From Gemmatimonadota bacterium (GTDB taxonomy: Bacteria; Gemmatimonadota; Gemmatimonadetes; Longimicrobiales; Gaopeijiaceae): a stretch of DNA of 64,000 nucleotides. Shown piece by piece: positions 8,860 through 17,178 of this stretch; position 1 is the stretch's first letter, and every line of letters starts with the position of its first letter. The notes beneath the pieces are model-generated. The model saw only the letters and a list, made by a program, of their open reading frames with translations. It was not told where the DNA came from and ran no database searches. The stretch spans positions 1-64,000 of the forward strand of contig JAJCZZ010000005.1 of the NCBI GenBank assembly GCA_029262115.1, in the 5' to 3' direction. Position numbers and translations under genes: made by a program.

Positions 8860-9300
8860 ATGCGCATCTCCGCCGATGGCTTCATCGACGTTCGGGACGG
8901 TCGCCGGGTTCGAACGCCTGGAATCATGACCCGCGATGTCGCGCCCGTGCCGGAGGGAGAGGCGCTCGCGTATCTCTTGTCGCACAGCTTCCCGGGGCAC
9001 CGTCAGGTGGTTCGCGGCCTGAGCGAGACCCACCGCAAACGAATCCGCCTGGCCATGTTCGCCGACTCCGTTTCGGAGCGGATGAACCTGGTCGACCGAG
9101 TCTGGCGTGCGATCACCGCGGAAGTGCTCCCGCCCTCCTCGTGGGGCGAGCCCGAGTTGATCCAGATCGTCCAGTTCGAAGCGTGGGCGTACCCGATCTA
9201 CCTGGACGGCAGTTGTACCCGAGTGATTCCGCACGGCGGACTGTCCGTCGCCGAACTCGGCTCGGCTCCGGTCTTCGAAATGGGAGTTGCGACGGCCTGA
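8860..9300 (+). CDS. Protein of unknown function
   Basis: A 146-residue soluble protein with no signal peptide or membrane segment that I can see. The ATG has GGAGG four bases upstream. It starts MRISADGFIDVRDG, and the C-terminal half is rich in aromatic and hydrophobic residues (IQIVQFEAWAYPIYLDG). I do not recognise the family. Composition and codon use match its neighbours, and a strong terminator follows about 100 bases downstream, so it is probably a real single-gene unit. It is divergent from endonuclease IV. Confidence 0.7.
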   Translation: MRISADGFIDVRDGRRVRTPGIMTRDVAPVPEGEALAYLLSHSFPGHRQVVRGLSETHRKRIRLAMFADSVSERMNLVDRVWRAITAEVLPPSSWGEPELIQIVQFEAWAYPIYLDGSCTRVIPHGGLSVAELGSAPVFEMGVATA

Positions 9301-9380
9301 CGATCGACCCGTCCAGCAGGGCTCACCGCAGCCCGCGCTGGTCGGTACATAGTGTCCACGCCCGTTCTTGGGCTGGGCCT

Positions 9381-9400
9381 CACGCCCTGGGGGGGGCGTG
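9381..9400. other. Short GC hairpin ahead of the terminator
   Basis: CACGCCC and GGGCGTG form a perfect 7-bp stem around a six-base TGGGGG loop, directly before the terminator hairpin. Confidence 0.4.
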
Positions 9401-9404
9401 TTGT

Positions 9405-9445
9405 GAAGTGGCGGTAGGCGCCAGCCTACCGTCACTTCCTTTTTT
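9405..9445 (+). terminator. Strong intrinsic terminator
   Basis: A 14-bp stem (9405-9418 with 9425-9438, one G-U pair) closes a six-base loop CGCCAG and is followed by C and six Ts. It ends the unit containing the gene at 8860-9300. The rest of the 9301-9715 gap contains no gene that I can support. Bases 9446-9715 are probably the leader of the next gene. Confidence 0.85.
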
Positions 9446-9715
9446 GGGGCACGGCCTGTCGATCGCGTGGTCTCCGTGTCGGAGACGGGGCCGGCGATGC
9501 GTCACGGCTGTCCCCCGTGGAGGACAGGCCATCGGGTGGGGCGTCCCGTGCCGGCCACGCAGACCCCAAGCCCCGGCGCGACTCCGGGTCGACGCCGCTG
9601 TCCGCTATCCCCATGGGAAGCCATCGCTTACTACCGCTCGGTAACCCGGCGCCTCCCTCCGGCGTACTTGTTGCCCCTTGAAACAGCGGTGGCCTGAACT
9701 TCAGGGAGGTAAAGG

Positions 9716-10498
9716 ATGACGATGCACTCGGGAGCGGCAGTCTCACCCCGGGCGAGTGCGCTTTCCCGAACACTCGTCGTGTTGTTCCTGTGCGTCGCGG
9801 CCGTGGCCGTGCTCGCCATCAGCGCGCTGGCTCAGGAGGCGACCGAGGTCGAGGCGTTCGAGGCGCACGGCTTCGTGTACGGTGAGAAGGGCGAGCCGCT
9901 GGTCGGTGCCTTCGTCTCACTGACCGGATCCGACTGGGGTTCTATCACGAACCGGGCCGGACGATTCCGCCTCCCGGATATGGACCCGGGAACCACATCA
10001 TTGACCGTCGAGCAGCTCGGCTACGAGACGCTCGAATGGCGCGGCCACCTCGACCGCACCACAGGTGCCGTCGAACTCCGCATGACCGCCCGCCCGGTCC
10101 TGCTCGAAGGGTTGACCGTGGTCACCGACCGCTTCCGCGGACGCAGAAACGCGACCGCGACCTCCGTACGCGCGTTCGAACGAGAGGATCTGGTGACGGG
10201 CGCGTTCGAAGACGTGGTTCAGTTCGTCCAGGCCCGAGTTGGACTGTCCCCGGCGTACTGCCCGCCCACCGCCTTCTCGTCCATATGCTACAGGTCACGC
10301 GGTCGGGCGTTCTCGCCGGTGGTGTACGTGGACGAGATGCCCGTCATCGGCGGTATGGACTACCTGGCGTCGGTGCGTCCCCATGAGTTGTACATGGTCG
10401 AAGTGTACGCACGCGGACGTCACATCCGAGCCTACACGCACCAGTTCATGGAGCGCGCCGCGAGGGGACGCCTCCAACCCGTGACCATCATCAACTGA
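9716..10498 (+). CDS. Secreted carboxypeptidase-regulatory plus TonB-plug-like protein
   Basis: A 260-residue envelope protein. The signal peptide (about 1-39) ends ISALAQEA. A carboxypeptidase-regulatory-like beta-sandwich (about 48-125: GFVYGEKGEPLVGAFVSLTG, GRFRLPDMDPG, LTVEQLGYETLEW) and a TonB-receptor-plug-like module (about 130-255: LEGLTVVTDRF, VVYVDEMPVIGG, MVEVYARGR) follow. It stops where a TonB-dependent receptor would begin its 22-strand barrel, so it is not a transporter by itself. GGGAGG lies upstream of the ATG. The 260-residue protein at 26961-27743 has the same architecture. It may be a periplasmic or surface scaffold, which is inference. Confidence 0.8.
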   Translation: MTMHSGAAVSPRASALSRTLVVLFLCVAAVAVLAISALAQEATEVEAFEAHGFVYGEKGEPLVGAFVSLTGSDWGSITNRAGRFRLPDMDPGTTSLTVEQLGYETLEWRGHLDRTTGAVELRMTARPVLLEGLTVVTDRFRGRRNATATSVRAFEREDLVTGAFEDVVQFVQARVGLSPAYCPPTAFSSICYRSRGRAFSPVVYVDEMPVIGGMDYLASVRPHELYMVEVYARGRHIRAYTHQFMERAARGRLQPVTIIN

Positions 10499-10521
10499 CC
10501 GGAGCGGGTCCCCCGGGCGGC

Positions 10522-11913
10522 TTACTTGTCCGGGAGACCCGGCCGGGTCATGGACGACACGTTCAGCGCGTCGTCGATGTCCACGTCGTTCGGCAGGAGC
10601 CCCTCCCGGGTGACCACCTCCCGTACGCTGACCCGCTCCTTGGCCGCGGTCTTTGCGACCACCGCCGCCTTGTCGTAGCCGATGTACGGATTCAACGCGG
10701 TCGCGATCGACGGGTTGAGTTCGAGCAGCTCCTGCGCGCGCTCCTCGTCCGCTTCGATGCCCACCACGCACCTGTCCGTAAACGCTCGTGCGCAGTTCGC
10801 CAGCAGGGTGATCGACTCGAGAAGGGCCTGCGCCAGGACCGGCATCATCACGTTCAACTCGAAGTTGCCCCGTGATCCGGCTACGGTAACGGTGGTGTGA
10901 TTCCCCATCACCCGGGCCGAGACCATCATCAGGGCTTCCGACATGACCGGATTGACCTTGCCCGGCATGATGGACGACCCGGGCTGGATAGCCGGCAGGC
11001 GGATCTCGGCAAGGCCCGACGTGGGGCCACTACCCAGCCAGCGGATGTCGTCGGCGATCTTCATGAGGCTCGTTGCGACCGTGTTCAGCGCGCCCGACAC
11101 ATTGACGGCGGCATCCTTCGCGGCCTGCGCCTCGAAGTGATTCTCCGCCTCGCGGAATGGCAGCCCCGTGTCTTCGGCAATCCGAGCCGCCACACGGGCG
11201 GGGAAGTCGACGTGGGTGTTGATGCCCGTGCCCGTGGCCGTGCCCCCGAGGGGGATCTCCTCCAGTTCGGTTGCGGCCCTACGCACGCGTTCCGCGCCCT
11301 TCGAGACCTGCATCGCGTATCCGCCGAACTCCTGACCGAGGCGGACGGGGGTCGCGTCCATCAGATGGGTGCGCCCCGACTTCACGATGTGATCGAACGC
11401 CTCGGCCTTCTTCGCCAGCGCCCCGTGAAGATGCTCGAGGGCGGGGAGTAGCTCCTTCTCGATGGCCACCCGGGCGGCTACGTGGATCGCCGTCGGGATC
11501 ACGTCGTTGGACGACTGGCCGAAGTTGACGTGATCGTTGGGGTGCACCGCCGACCCGACGATCTCGGAGGCTCGGTGAGCCACCACCTCGTTCGTGTTCA
11601 TGTTGGTCGACGTGCCCGATCCGGTCTGATAGACGTCGAGGACGAACTGATCGTCCCACTTACCCTCGACGACTTCGGTCGCGGCCTCTACCACGGCCGC
11701 CGCGACCGCCTCGTCCAGAACTCCGATTTCCACGTTGGTCCGAGCCGCAGCGCGTTTGATGATGCCCAGCGCCTCGATGAAGCGTCGACCGAAGCGCTGG
11801 CCGCTGATCGGGAAATTCTCGACGGCACGCTGGGTCTGTGCCCCGTACATCGCATCCTCGGGAACACGCATCTCGCCAAGGGAATCCTTTTCGATTCGGT
11901 AACCGTCGGCCAT
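10522..11913 (-). CDS. fumC: Class II fumarate hydratase
   Basis: Interconverts fumarate and L-malate in the TCA cycle, in the cytoplasm. At 463 residues it has the usual length. The superfamily signature [13 protein letters not shown] is present (about residues 317-329), with [13 protein letters not shown] (about 135-147) and [11 protein letters not shown] (about 180-190) forming other parts of the active site. The N-terminus [14 protein letters not shown] is typical. It is transcribed alone and converges on the plug-domain gene with only 23 bases between stops. Confidence 0.97.
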   Translation of the reverse strand: MADGYRIEKDSLGEMRVPEDAMYGAQTQRAVENFPISGQRFGRRFIEALGIIKRAAARTNVEIGVLDEAVAAAVVEAATEVVEGKWDDQFVLDVYQTGSGTSTNMNTNEVVAHRASEIVGSAVHPNDHVNFGQSSNDVIPTAIHVAARVAIEKELLPALEHLHGALAKKAEAFDHIVKSGRTHLMDATPVRLGQEFGGYAMQVSKGAERVRRAATELEEIPLGGTATGTGINTHVDFPARVAARIAEDTGLPFREAENHFEAQAAKDAAVNVSGALNTVATSLMKIADDIRWLGSGPTSGLAEIRLPAIQPGSSIMPGKVNPVMSEALMMVSARVMGNHTTVTVAGSRGNFELNVMMPVLAQALLESITLLANCARAFTDRCVVGIEADEERAQELLELNPSIATALNPYIGYDKAAVVAKTAAKERVSVREVVTREGLLPNDVDIDDALNVSSMTRPGLPDK

Positions 11914-12054
11914 GGAGAAACCGCCTGTTTTCGGAGAGTAGAATCCGTCGGGAGACCGGCGTCTATGGGTATCGGTCGGGCTCCCTTGAATCTACCCACG
12001 GCCTCTGGACCGTAAAGGCGGGCGCCAGGCAAACTCCTCGGAAGACCACACGCG

Positions 12055-12789
12055 TCAACGGCGGCTCCTGGCGGAATCGGGAATGGCGGGCCGCATCTCC
12101 ACGCGGCTCACATGCGCGCCCTCCGGGAACTCCATGAGCTGCATGACCGCGCGGGCACAATCGTCCGCCTCAAGCCTCCAGTCGCGCTCGTTGGCCGGTT
12201 CCCGACCGCCGAAGTAGGTGTTCACGCTCCCCGGCATGATCGCGCTCACCCGGATCCCGTACTGACGGACGTCCAACATGGTCGCCTCGGTCATGCCCAA
12301 CAGGCCGAACTTGCTCGCGTTGTACCCGGTGCCCTGGGCGAATGTGTTGCGGCTCGCGAGCGAGGCGATGTTGATGATCCAACCCCCGCCGCGCGCCTTC
12401 AGGTGCGGGACCGCGGCCTTCGAGCACGACCACACGCCCCCCAGGTTCACATCGATCTGGCCGCGCCACTCGTCCCAGGTCATGTCCTCGATCGACTTGA
12501 AGACGCCGAAGCCGGCGTTGTTCACGAGGATGTCCAGGCCACCCAACCGCTCCGCCGTTTCATCGACCAGGCGAGTGCACGCGTCGTGGTCGGCTACGCT
12601 GCACGCGATCCCGGCCACCTGCCCGTCGGTGCCCTCCGCGAGCTCCTCAGACACCCGTCGGACCTCGTCCTCGGAGCGAGCGTTGATCATGACGGAAGCC
12701 CCGGCTTCGACAAGAGATTCGGCGATGGCCAGACCGATGCCCTTGGTGCTGCCCGTGACCAGAGCCACTTTGCCTTTCAGATCCTGCAT
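12055..12789 (-). CDS. Short-chain dehydrogenase/reductase
   Basis: A 244-residue classical SDR with a Rossmann fold. It has the cofactor motif TGSTKGIG (14-21), the structural motif NNAG, a catalytic Ser (INIASLASRNTF) and the YxxxK pair in YNASKFG. Arg38 after the second strand (INARSEDE) suggests NADP(H) preference, which is inference. The substrate cannot be read from sequence. The ATG at 12789 has GGGAGG eight bases upstream. The frame is open further upstream to 13236, but that part is antisense to the neighbouring gene and is not similar to SDRs. It is divergent from the next SDR. Confidence 0.9.
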   Translation of the reverse strand: MQDLKGKVALVTGSTKGIGLAIAESLVEAGASVMINARSEDEVRRVSEELAEGTDGQVAGIACSVADHDACTRLVDETAERLGGLDILVNNAGFGVFKSIEDMTWDEWRGQIDVNLGGVWSCSKAAVPHLKARGGGWIINIASLASRNTFAQGTGYNASKFGLLGMTEATMLDVRQYGIRVSAIMPGSVNTYFGGREPANERDWRLEADDCARAVMQLMEFPEGAHVSRVEMRPAIPDSARSRR

Positions 12790-12911
12790 GTTCGATCCTC
12801 CCGAGTGTGCGAAGTGACGACCGTCCCTCGCCCTTCTTGGGCAGTCGCCACGAGAATGTCGATGTCCCGAACCGCCGCGACAGTCCGGTGCGGCAAGGTG
12901 GTACGCAGACC

Positions 12912-13646
12912 ATGACGGATGGTGCCGCAGCACCCGTCGCCCTCGTGACCGGCGGAGCGGTCCGGCTGGGCCGAGCGCTCTCCCTGGGCTTCGCGGAAGC
13001 CGGGTACGATCTCGTGATCTCGTACCATTCTTCGTCCAGGCCCGCCGACGAGGTGGCGACCGCCGTGTCGGGACTCGGGCGGTCGTGCGTGCCCGTGCAG
13101 GCGGATCTCGGTCGCCCCGACACCGCCAAAGACCTGACCGAGGCGGCGCGCAAGCGCTTCGGCCGGCTCGACGTGCTCGTGAACAGCGCGGCCAGCTTCG
13201 AGCCCACCGGTCTGCTCGACGTGGACGCCGGCGCATGGGACGCCGTCATGAACCTGAACGCCCGCGCGCCCCATCTGCTGGTACGCGCCGCCGCGTCGAT
13301 GCTGCGGGAGAGCCGCGGTTCCGTGATCAACATCACCGACCTGTCGGCATTCCAGGTCTGGACCGGCTACGCCGCCCACTCCGTGTCGAAGGCCGCCCTC
13401 GCGCATCTGACACGCATCCAGGCCCGGGCGCTGGCGCCGGACGTGCGGGTCAACGCGATCGCCCCGGGCGCCGTCCTGCCCCCCGAGGACTCTGACGCCG
13501 ACGAACTCGAACGGCTACGGAGCCGGACGCCCCTGCAGCGGATCGGAAGCCCCGACGACGTGGTGGGGGCCGCCCTCTATCTGGCCGGGGCGTCGTACGT
13601 GACCGGGCAGATTCTGGCGGTGGATGGGGGGCGGGGGCTGGGGTGA
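12912..13646 (+). CDS. SDR of the pteridine reductase (PTR1/FolM-like) type
   Basis: A 244-residue short-chain reductase. The cofactor loop reads TGGAVRLGRAL (about 13-23), matching the TGxxxRxG pattern that separates pteridine reductases from ordinary SDRs (TGxxxGxG). It also has NSAASFEPTG, ITDLSAFQVWTGYAAHSVSKAAL with the Tyr-xxx-Lys pair, and the C-terminal YVTGQILAVDGGRGLG. Family members reduce dihydropterins or dihydrofolate with NADPH. The start at 12912 puts the Rossmann strand at the N-terminus; the frame is open back to 12807. It shares a 122-base divergent promoter region with the other SDR. Confidence 0.85.
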   Translation: MTDGAAAPVALVTGGAVRLGRALSLGFAEAGYDLVISYHSSSRPADEVATAVSGLGRSCVPVQADLGRPDTAKDLTEAARKRFGRLDVLVNSAASFEPTGLLDVDAGAWDAVMNLNARAPHLLVRAAASMLRESRGSVINITDLSAFQVWTGYAAHSVSKAALAHLTRIQARALAPDVRVNAIAPGAVLPPEDSDADELERLRSRTPLQRIGSPDDVVGAALYLAGASYVTGQILAVDGGRGLG

Positions 13647-13761
13647 GCGGCGGGTGGGAATTGGGTTCGCATCGCGCAGCAACATCGGCCATCTGGCGGT
13701 CGAAGTGTGATGGGCGATACCCTGCCTGTTGAAACCCCCTTTTGCCCCATGAGCGGATGAC

Positions 13762-14166
13762 ATGCGACCTCAGCCACTGATCTGCGTGACGGACGTGCAG
13801 GCGAGCAGTGGGTGGTATCAGACCCTGCTTGGGTGCCGGAGCGGGCATGGCGGCGCTGAGTACGAGCGGCTGATGGTTCAGGACGAACTCATCCTCCAGC
13901 TTCATGCGTGGGACGTCGATCATCACCACGGGGCGATGGGGGACCCGGAGGCGAAGCCGTACGGAAACGGCGTTTTGCTGTGGTTCGAAGTGGATGACTT
14001 CGATGCTGCGATGGATCGGGTGAAGGACCTGGATCCTCCGGTGACCCTGCCGAGACATCGGAATCCTCCGGAAGGAGGCGGTGGTCCGAACCATTGGGAA
14101 TGCTGGATCAGGGACCCTGATGGCTATACCGTGGTGATCGCGAGCCCGGACGGGAGCGCAGGATGA
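13762..14166 (+). CDS. VOC-fold (glyoxalase/bleomycin-resistance-like) protein
   Basis: A 134-residue single VOC module made of two beta-alpha-beta-beta-beta repeats: PLICVTDVQASSGWYQTLLG (5-24), then VLLWFEVDDFDAAMDRVKDL and CWIRDPDGYTVVIASPD at the end. Possible metal ligands are His51 or nearby histidines in WDVDHHHG. The family includes metal-dependent lyases, dioxygenases and drug-binding proteins, so the substrate is open. It has a weak ribosome site. The C-terminus lies about 85 bases before the winged-helix gene on the same strand. Confidence 0.85.
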   Translation: MRPQPLICVTDVQASSGWYQTLLGCRSGHGGAEYERLMVQDELILQLHAWDVDHHHGAMGDPEAKPYGNGVLLWFEVDDFDAAMDRVKDLDPPVTLPRHRNPPEGGGGPNHWECWIRDPDGYTVVIASPDGSAG

Positions 14167-14251
14167 CAGGGCAAGGTCATATTTCTTCGGCAACAACCAA
14201 TTTGGCGGCGCGCGAGCAGCCGAACCGTCCACCGCCGTGGAGAGCAACTGA

Positions 14252-14689
14252 ATGGCTCGGGCCAAGAAGGGATCGATTCGTGCGAGCGCGAGTGCGCTGT
14301 CAAAGCGGATGGAGGGGCGTGTCGTGTCAGGATTCGAAGAACTCGACTCGGGATCCCTGGCAATACGATTCGCGGACGGTGCCTACCTCACGATCGAACA
14401 GGACGAGAACGGAGTCGGAGTGATCCTGCACGACGAGATCGAGTCTCCGGAACGGAAAGGCCCTCGGCCAACTCGCAGGCAACTCGAATACCTCGAGTTC
14501 ATCCGGAGGTACATGCACCGCCACGGCGTGTCGCCGGCCGAGACGGACATCCAGGTCCACTTCATGGTTTCCGCCCCTTCCGTAAATCAGATGGTCCGAA
14601 CACTGGAACGGCGAGGCTTCATCACTCGCGACCGGGACTGGTCCGGGCAGACTGTGCCGCGATCGATTCGCGTGATGTGGGAGAGCTGA
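14252..14689 (+). CDS. Winged-helix protein with LexA-like DNA-binding domain
   Basis: A 145-residue protein. Residues 1-65 form a small beta-rich domain with a basic start (MARAKKGSIRASASALSKR). Residues 72-145 resemble the LexA N-terminal winged helix: TRRQLEYLEFIRRYMHRHG, then SPAETDIQVHFMVSAPSVNQM as the helix-turn-helix, LERRGFITRDRD, and a basic wing ending VPRSIRVMW. There is no LexA peptidase domain (no Ser/Lys dyad region), so it is not a LexA repressor. It may be a local regulator or a nucleic-acid-binding accessory protein. GGAG lies nine bases before the ATG. Confidence 0.75.
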   Translation: MARAKKGSIRASASALSKRMEGRVVSGFEELDSGSLAIRFADGAYLTIEQDENGVGVILHDEIESPERKGPRPTRRQLEYLEFIRRYMHRHGVSPAETDIQVHFMVSAPSVNQMVRTLERRGFITRDRDWSGQTVPRSIRVMWES

Positions 14690-14717
14690 CGACGAGAAGT
14701 TCCCGGAAGGGGAGCGC

Positions 14718-15128
14718 ATGAACGACTTGCTACAACGCAACAAGAACACCGTCACATCGTTCTACGATCTGATGTTCAATCAATGCCGGCCTGCCGAGGC
14801 GATCCGTCTCTATGCGGGCGAGGCATACATCCAGCACAACCCCGAGGTCGCCGACGGCAAAGAAGCGTTCATCGAGTATTTCGAGCGCATGGCGGCCGAG
14901 TATCCCGGGGAAGAGCGGTCGACGTCACTCTCACCCATCGACAGCGAGAGGCAAACGCATGCAAATCCACTACCTGGAGATCGTGACCGACGAGGTCGAC
15001 GCCGTGTGCACCACGTACGCCGACGCCCACGCAGTCGACTTCGGCGATCCAGACCCGGGACTCGGCCACGCACGAACGGCCGCCCTGCCGGGAGGCGGGC
15101 TCGTGGGGGTGCGCGCGCCGATGCGTGA
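14718..15128 (+). pseudogene. SnoaL/NTF2-like gene, 3' half lost
   Basis: The first 65 or so codons match a SnoaL-like cyclase/limonene-hydrolase-fold protein (SFYDLMFNQCRPAEAIRLY, AYIQHNPEVADGKEAF, IEYFERMAAEYPG). Family members normally run to about 125-140 residues with a conserved C-terminal sheet. Here, from about 14913, the frame enters arginine-rich sequence and reads through the start of the next gene in another frame, stopping at 15128. The best explanation is a deletion that joined the 5' half of this gene to the upstream edge of the VOC gene. A GGGGAG ribosome site and ATG are intact, so a shortened product could still be made. Confidence 0.7.
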
Positions 15129-15303
15129 GACCGAGGACCCCGTGGTGCGGCCGTACTGGTTGGTGGACGACATCGAGGCGGCTGTCGCCGCGGTCGCGGA
15201 AGCCGGCGGCGAGATCGCCCATCCACCTATGGACATCCCCGGTCATGGCACGTTCGCCATCTACCTCCAGGGCGGCATCGATCACGGCCTCTGGCAGCGG
15301 TAG
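14959..15303 (+). CDS. VOC-family protein
   Basis: A 114-residue VOC module: MQIHYLEIVTDEVDAVCTTY, then LPGGGLVGVRAPM, and the second half YWLVDDIEAAVAAVAEAGGEI with a final FAIYLQGGIDHGLWQR. It resembles the small glyoxalase-like proteins often annotated as lactoylglutathione-lyase-related. Function is unassigned. It lies inside the read-through frame of the SnoaL remnant and has no clear ribosome site of its own (GAGAGGCAAACGC precedes the ATG). Its translation may depend on upstream ribosomes. Confidence 0.8.
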   Translation: MQIHYLEIVTDEVDAVCTTYADAHAVDFGDPDPGLGHARTAALPGGGLVGVRAPMRETEDPVVRPYWLVDDIEAAVAAVAEAGGEIAHPPMDIPGHGTFAIYLQGGIDHGLWQR

Positions 15304-15306
15304 GTC

Positions 15307-15917
15307 ATGGCACAGTACGGTACGCCACGTGGCGCGCGCCTTGTCCTGGGATGGATCCACGCGGCGCTCATCCTCCTCGCGCCCTCGGCACCGCCAACCC
15401 CGTGTGGGCCCAGGACGCCCCCCGGGATCTTCCTGGCCGCCTGCGCGGAGGCGCCTTCCTGGCCGGGGGATCGGGCCCCAGTCCGTCCGTCGCACTCGGC
15501 GGCCGCATCTCTTTCGAACTGGCGGGTCCCGTCGTCGCGTTCTCCGAGTACAGCTACTGGCGAACCGGAATGCTCGTCGCCTGCGCCCACTCCTGGCCCG
15601 AATCGTACCAATGCTCCATAAGCGGCCACTCGCTCCTCGGGGGTGTCCATCTGGAGTCGAACCGGCGGGCGACTCTCCGCCCGTTTGTCGAGGTGGCCGC
15701 TGGACCTTTCACACGGCCGGGAGGCGTCGTCGAAGGTGCTACCTCACTCGCCTGGCACGGAGCCGTCGGACTGCGACTCGCGGCGGAGGGGCGAACCTCA
15801 TGGAAGGTCGAGTGGCGCCACGTCCGCGCGGGTGACCGGATCTATGAGAATCTCCTGGACGAGGACCTGGCGTTTTCGGTCGTGAGCGTCGCGTTTGAGA
15901 TCCACCCGGGCGGCTGA
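15307..15917 (+). pseudogene. Secreted beta-barrel-like protein with frameshift in signal peptide
   Basis: The frame from ATG 15307 encodes a good signal-peptide start (GARLVLGWIHAALILLA), then becomes proline-rich nonsense. The other frame supplies the rest of the signal (ANPVWAQDAP) and a body of alternating beta strands (GGAFLAGGSGPSPSVALGGR, WKVEWRHVRAGDRIYENL) up to the stop at 15917. The switch lies at about 15375-15395. Joining the two gives a normal secreted protein of about 200 residues, probably a small outer-membrane barrel. Without it, the second frame could start only at ATG 15351 and would lack a signal. A real mutation or a base-calling error would explain this equally well. 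Confidence 0.6.
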
Positions 15918-15975
15918 GCGCCCCACCCTCGGGAGCCGCCTTACCTCACTCACCCGCGCCTCGCCTACCGAAGCC

Positions 15976-17061
15976 TCAGCGGACGACCCAACGGTGCAGC
16001 GCATCCGTCCCAGTTTCGGGATCACGCACCACCCCGGCGAGCATCTTCGGTCCGAGCGTGAACGCGTGGAGGCGAACCTGGAGACGGACTTCGCCCAGGA
16101 AGGCGCCGGACGGATCGAAGAGGTCGAACGTGGTGGCGGCCGGGCCGCCCCGTTCAGTCCGGACCCACATGCGGCCCCCCTCGTCGAATGCCAAGGCCCC
16201 CGGACGGAAGTGCATTCGCAGTGGGTCCACTTCCGGTGGCCGGCCCTGGCCCTCGGGGTTCCGCCCCAGACGGGCCCGCGCCTGATCCACGCGCTCTCTA
16301 ATCTCCTCCACCTCCGCCTCGGTTCGGCGCGCACGCGGGATGTCGCGCCGGATCTCGCGGAGGCGCTTCCCGGAACGGTCCAGCACGGTGATCCTGTAGA
16401 CCCCGCCATGGCCCACCGCGACCACGCCGCCGGGGCCGGGAGCGCTGCTGAACGTCCCGACACTCGCTGCCTGACCTTCTTCGTCTTCCACCACGTTCTC
16501 CGTGTCGTGGAGCACCGGTTGGGCGGAGTCGCTGCCGGGCGTCAGGAGGTATACCGCCGCGGACATGGTCGTCCATCGTGCTTCCTGGTACACGGCCCAC
16601 TTCCCGTCGGGACTTCCCTGCAGGTCGCCCACCGTCTGCTCTGCAGAAACACCCCGTACGTACCGTCCGTCGAGTGTCAGCTCGCTGAGGACAGGCCGCC
16701 GGATGTCGGCCACGACGATCCGGTCTCCGAGTACCGCCACGCCCGAGGGCGTGAGGAACTCGCCCGGTCCCTCCCCCTTCCGGCCGAAGGCCGCCCGAAC
16801 CGTGCCGTCGGGAGCGAAGATACGAACGACCGGGGGATCCCGATCCAGAGCCACCAGACCACCGTCCGGCAACGCAGCCAGCCAATCTACACGGCCGAAC
16901 GCCCGGGGACCTTCGCACACGAGGCACCCGATCGGAGGAAGCGGTTCGAGACGGACGGGAGCGATCTGCGCCTCGGCCGAGGGGACGGCGAGTGCCAGCG
17001 TGATCAAGAGCGCCGCTACGGGAAGCACGAACCCCGGACGGCGGCTCGGTGAAAAAGACAT
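15976..17061 (-). CDS. Secreted six-bladed beta-propeller (NHL-like) protein
   Basis: A 361-residue protein with a signal peptide (about 1-31, ending PSAEAQ). The body has repeated propeller strands: VDWLAALPDGGLVALDRD, PPVVRIFAPDGTVRAAFGRKGEGPGEF, LTPSGVAVLGDRIVVADI and later GALAFDEGGRMWVRTERGG. The GxxGxGPGEF signature is typical of NHL/6-bladed propellers. A charged helical insert (about 245-285) interrupts the blades. Such proteins usually bind partners or ligands in the periplasm, but none can be named here. It is the last gene of the minus-strand train, 117 bases after thioredoxin reductase. Confidence 0.8.
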   Translation of the reverse strand: MSFSPSRRPGFVLPVAALLITLALAVPSAEAQIAPVRLEPLPPIGCLVCEGPRAFGRVDWLAALPDGGLVALDRDPPVVRIFAPDGTVRAAFGRKGEGPGEFLTPSGVAVLGDRIVVADIRRPVLSELTLDGRYVRGVSAEQTVGDLQGSPDGKWAVYQEARWTTMSAAVYLLTPGSDSAQPVLHDTENVVEDEEGQAASVGTFSSAPGPGGVVAVGHGGVYRITVLDRSGKRLREIRRDIPRARRTEAEVEEIRERVDQARARLGRNPEGQGRPPEVDPLRMHFRPGALAFDEGGRMWVRTERGGPAATTFDLFDPSGAFLGEVRLQVRLHAFTLGPKMLAGVVRDPETGTDALHRWVVR

Positions 17062-17178
17062 GGGCGACGGCCAAGGCTCGAGGAACGAATCGAAGGGATC
17101 GAGTCACACTATTCGATTCGCCAACCCTGCCCGGAGTTGCTCCCCGCCAGGAGGCGGCTCGTCTGCGCTGCGCCCCCC

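Noticed and set aside
8900-8925. GGTTCGAAC as a tRNA T-loop
   Set aside because: No cloverleaf can be formed around it, and it lies inside a coding region.
9446-9715. Possible riboswitch in the leader of the plug gene
   Set aside because: I looked for cobalamin-, TPP- and SAM-type boxes and saw none with the needed pairing.
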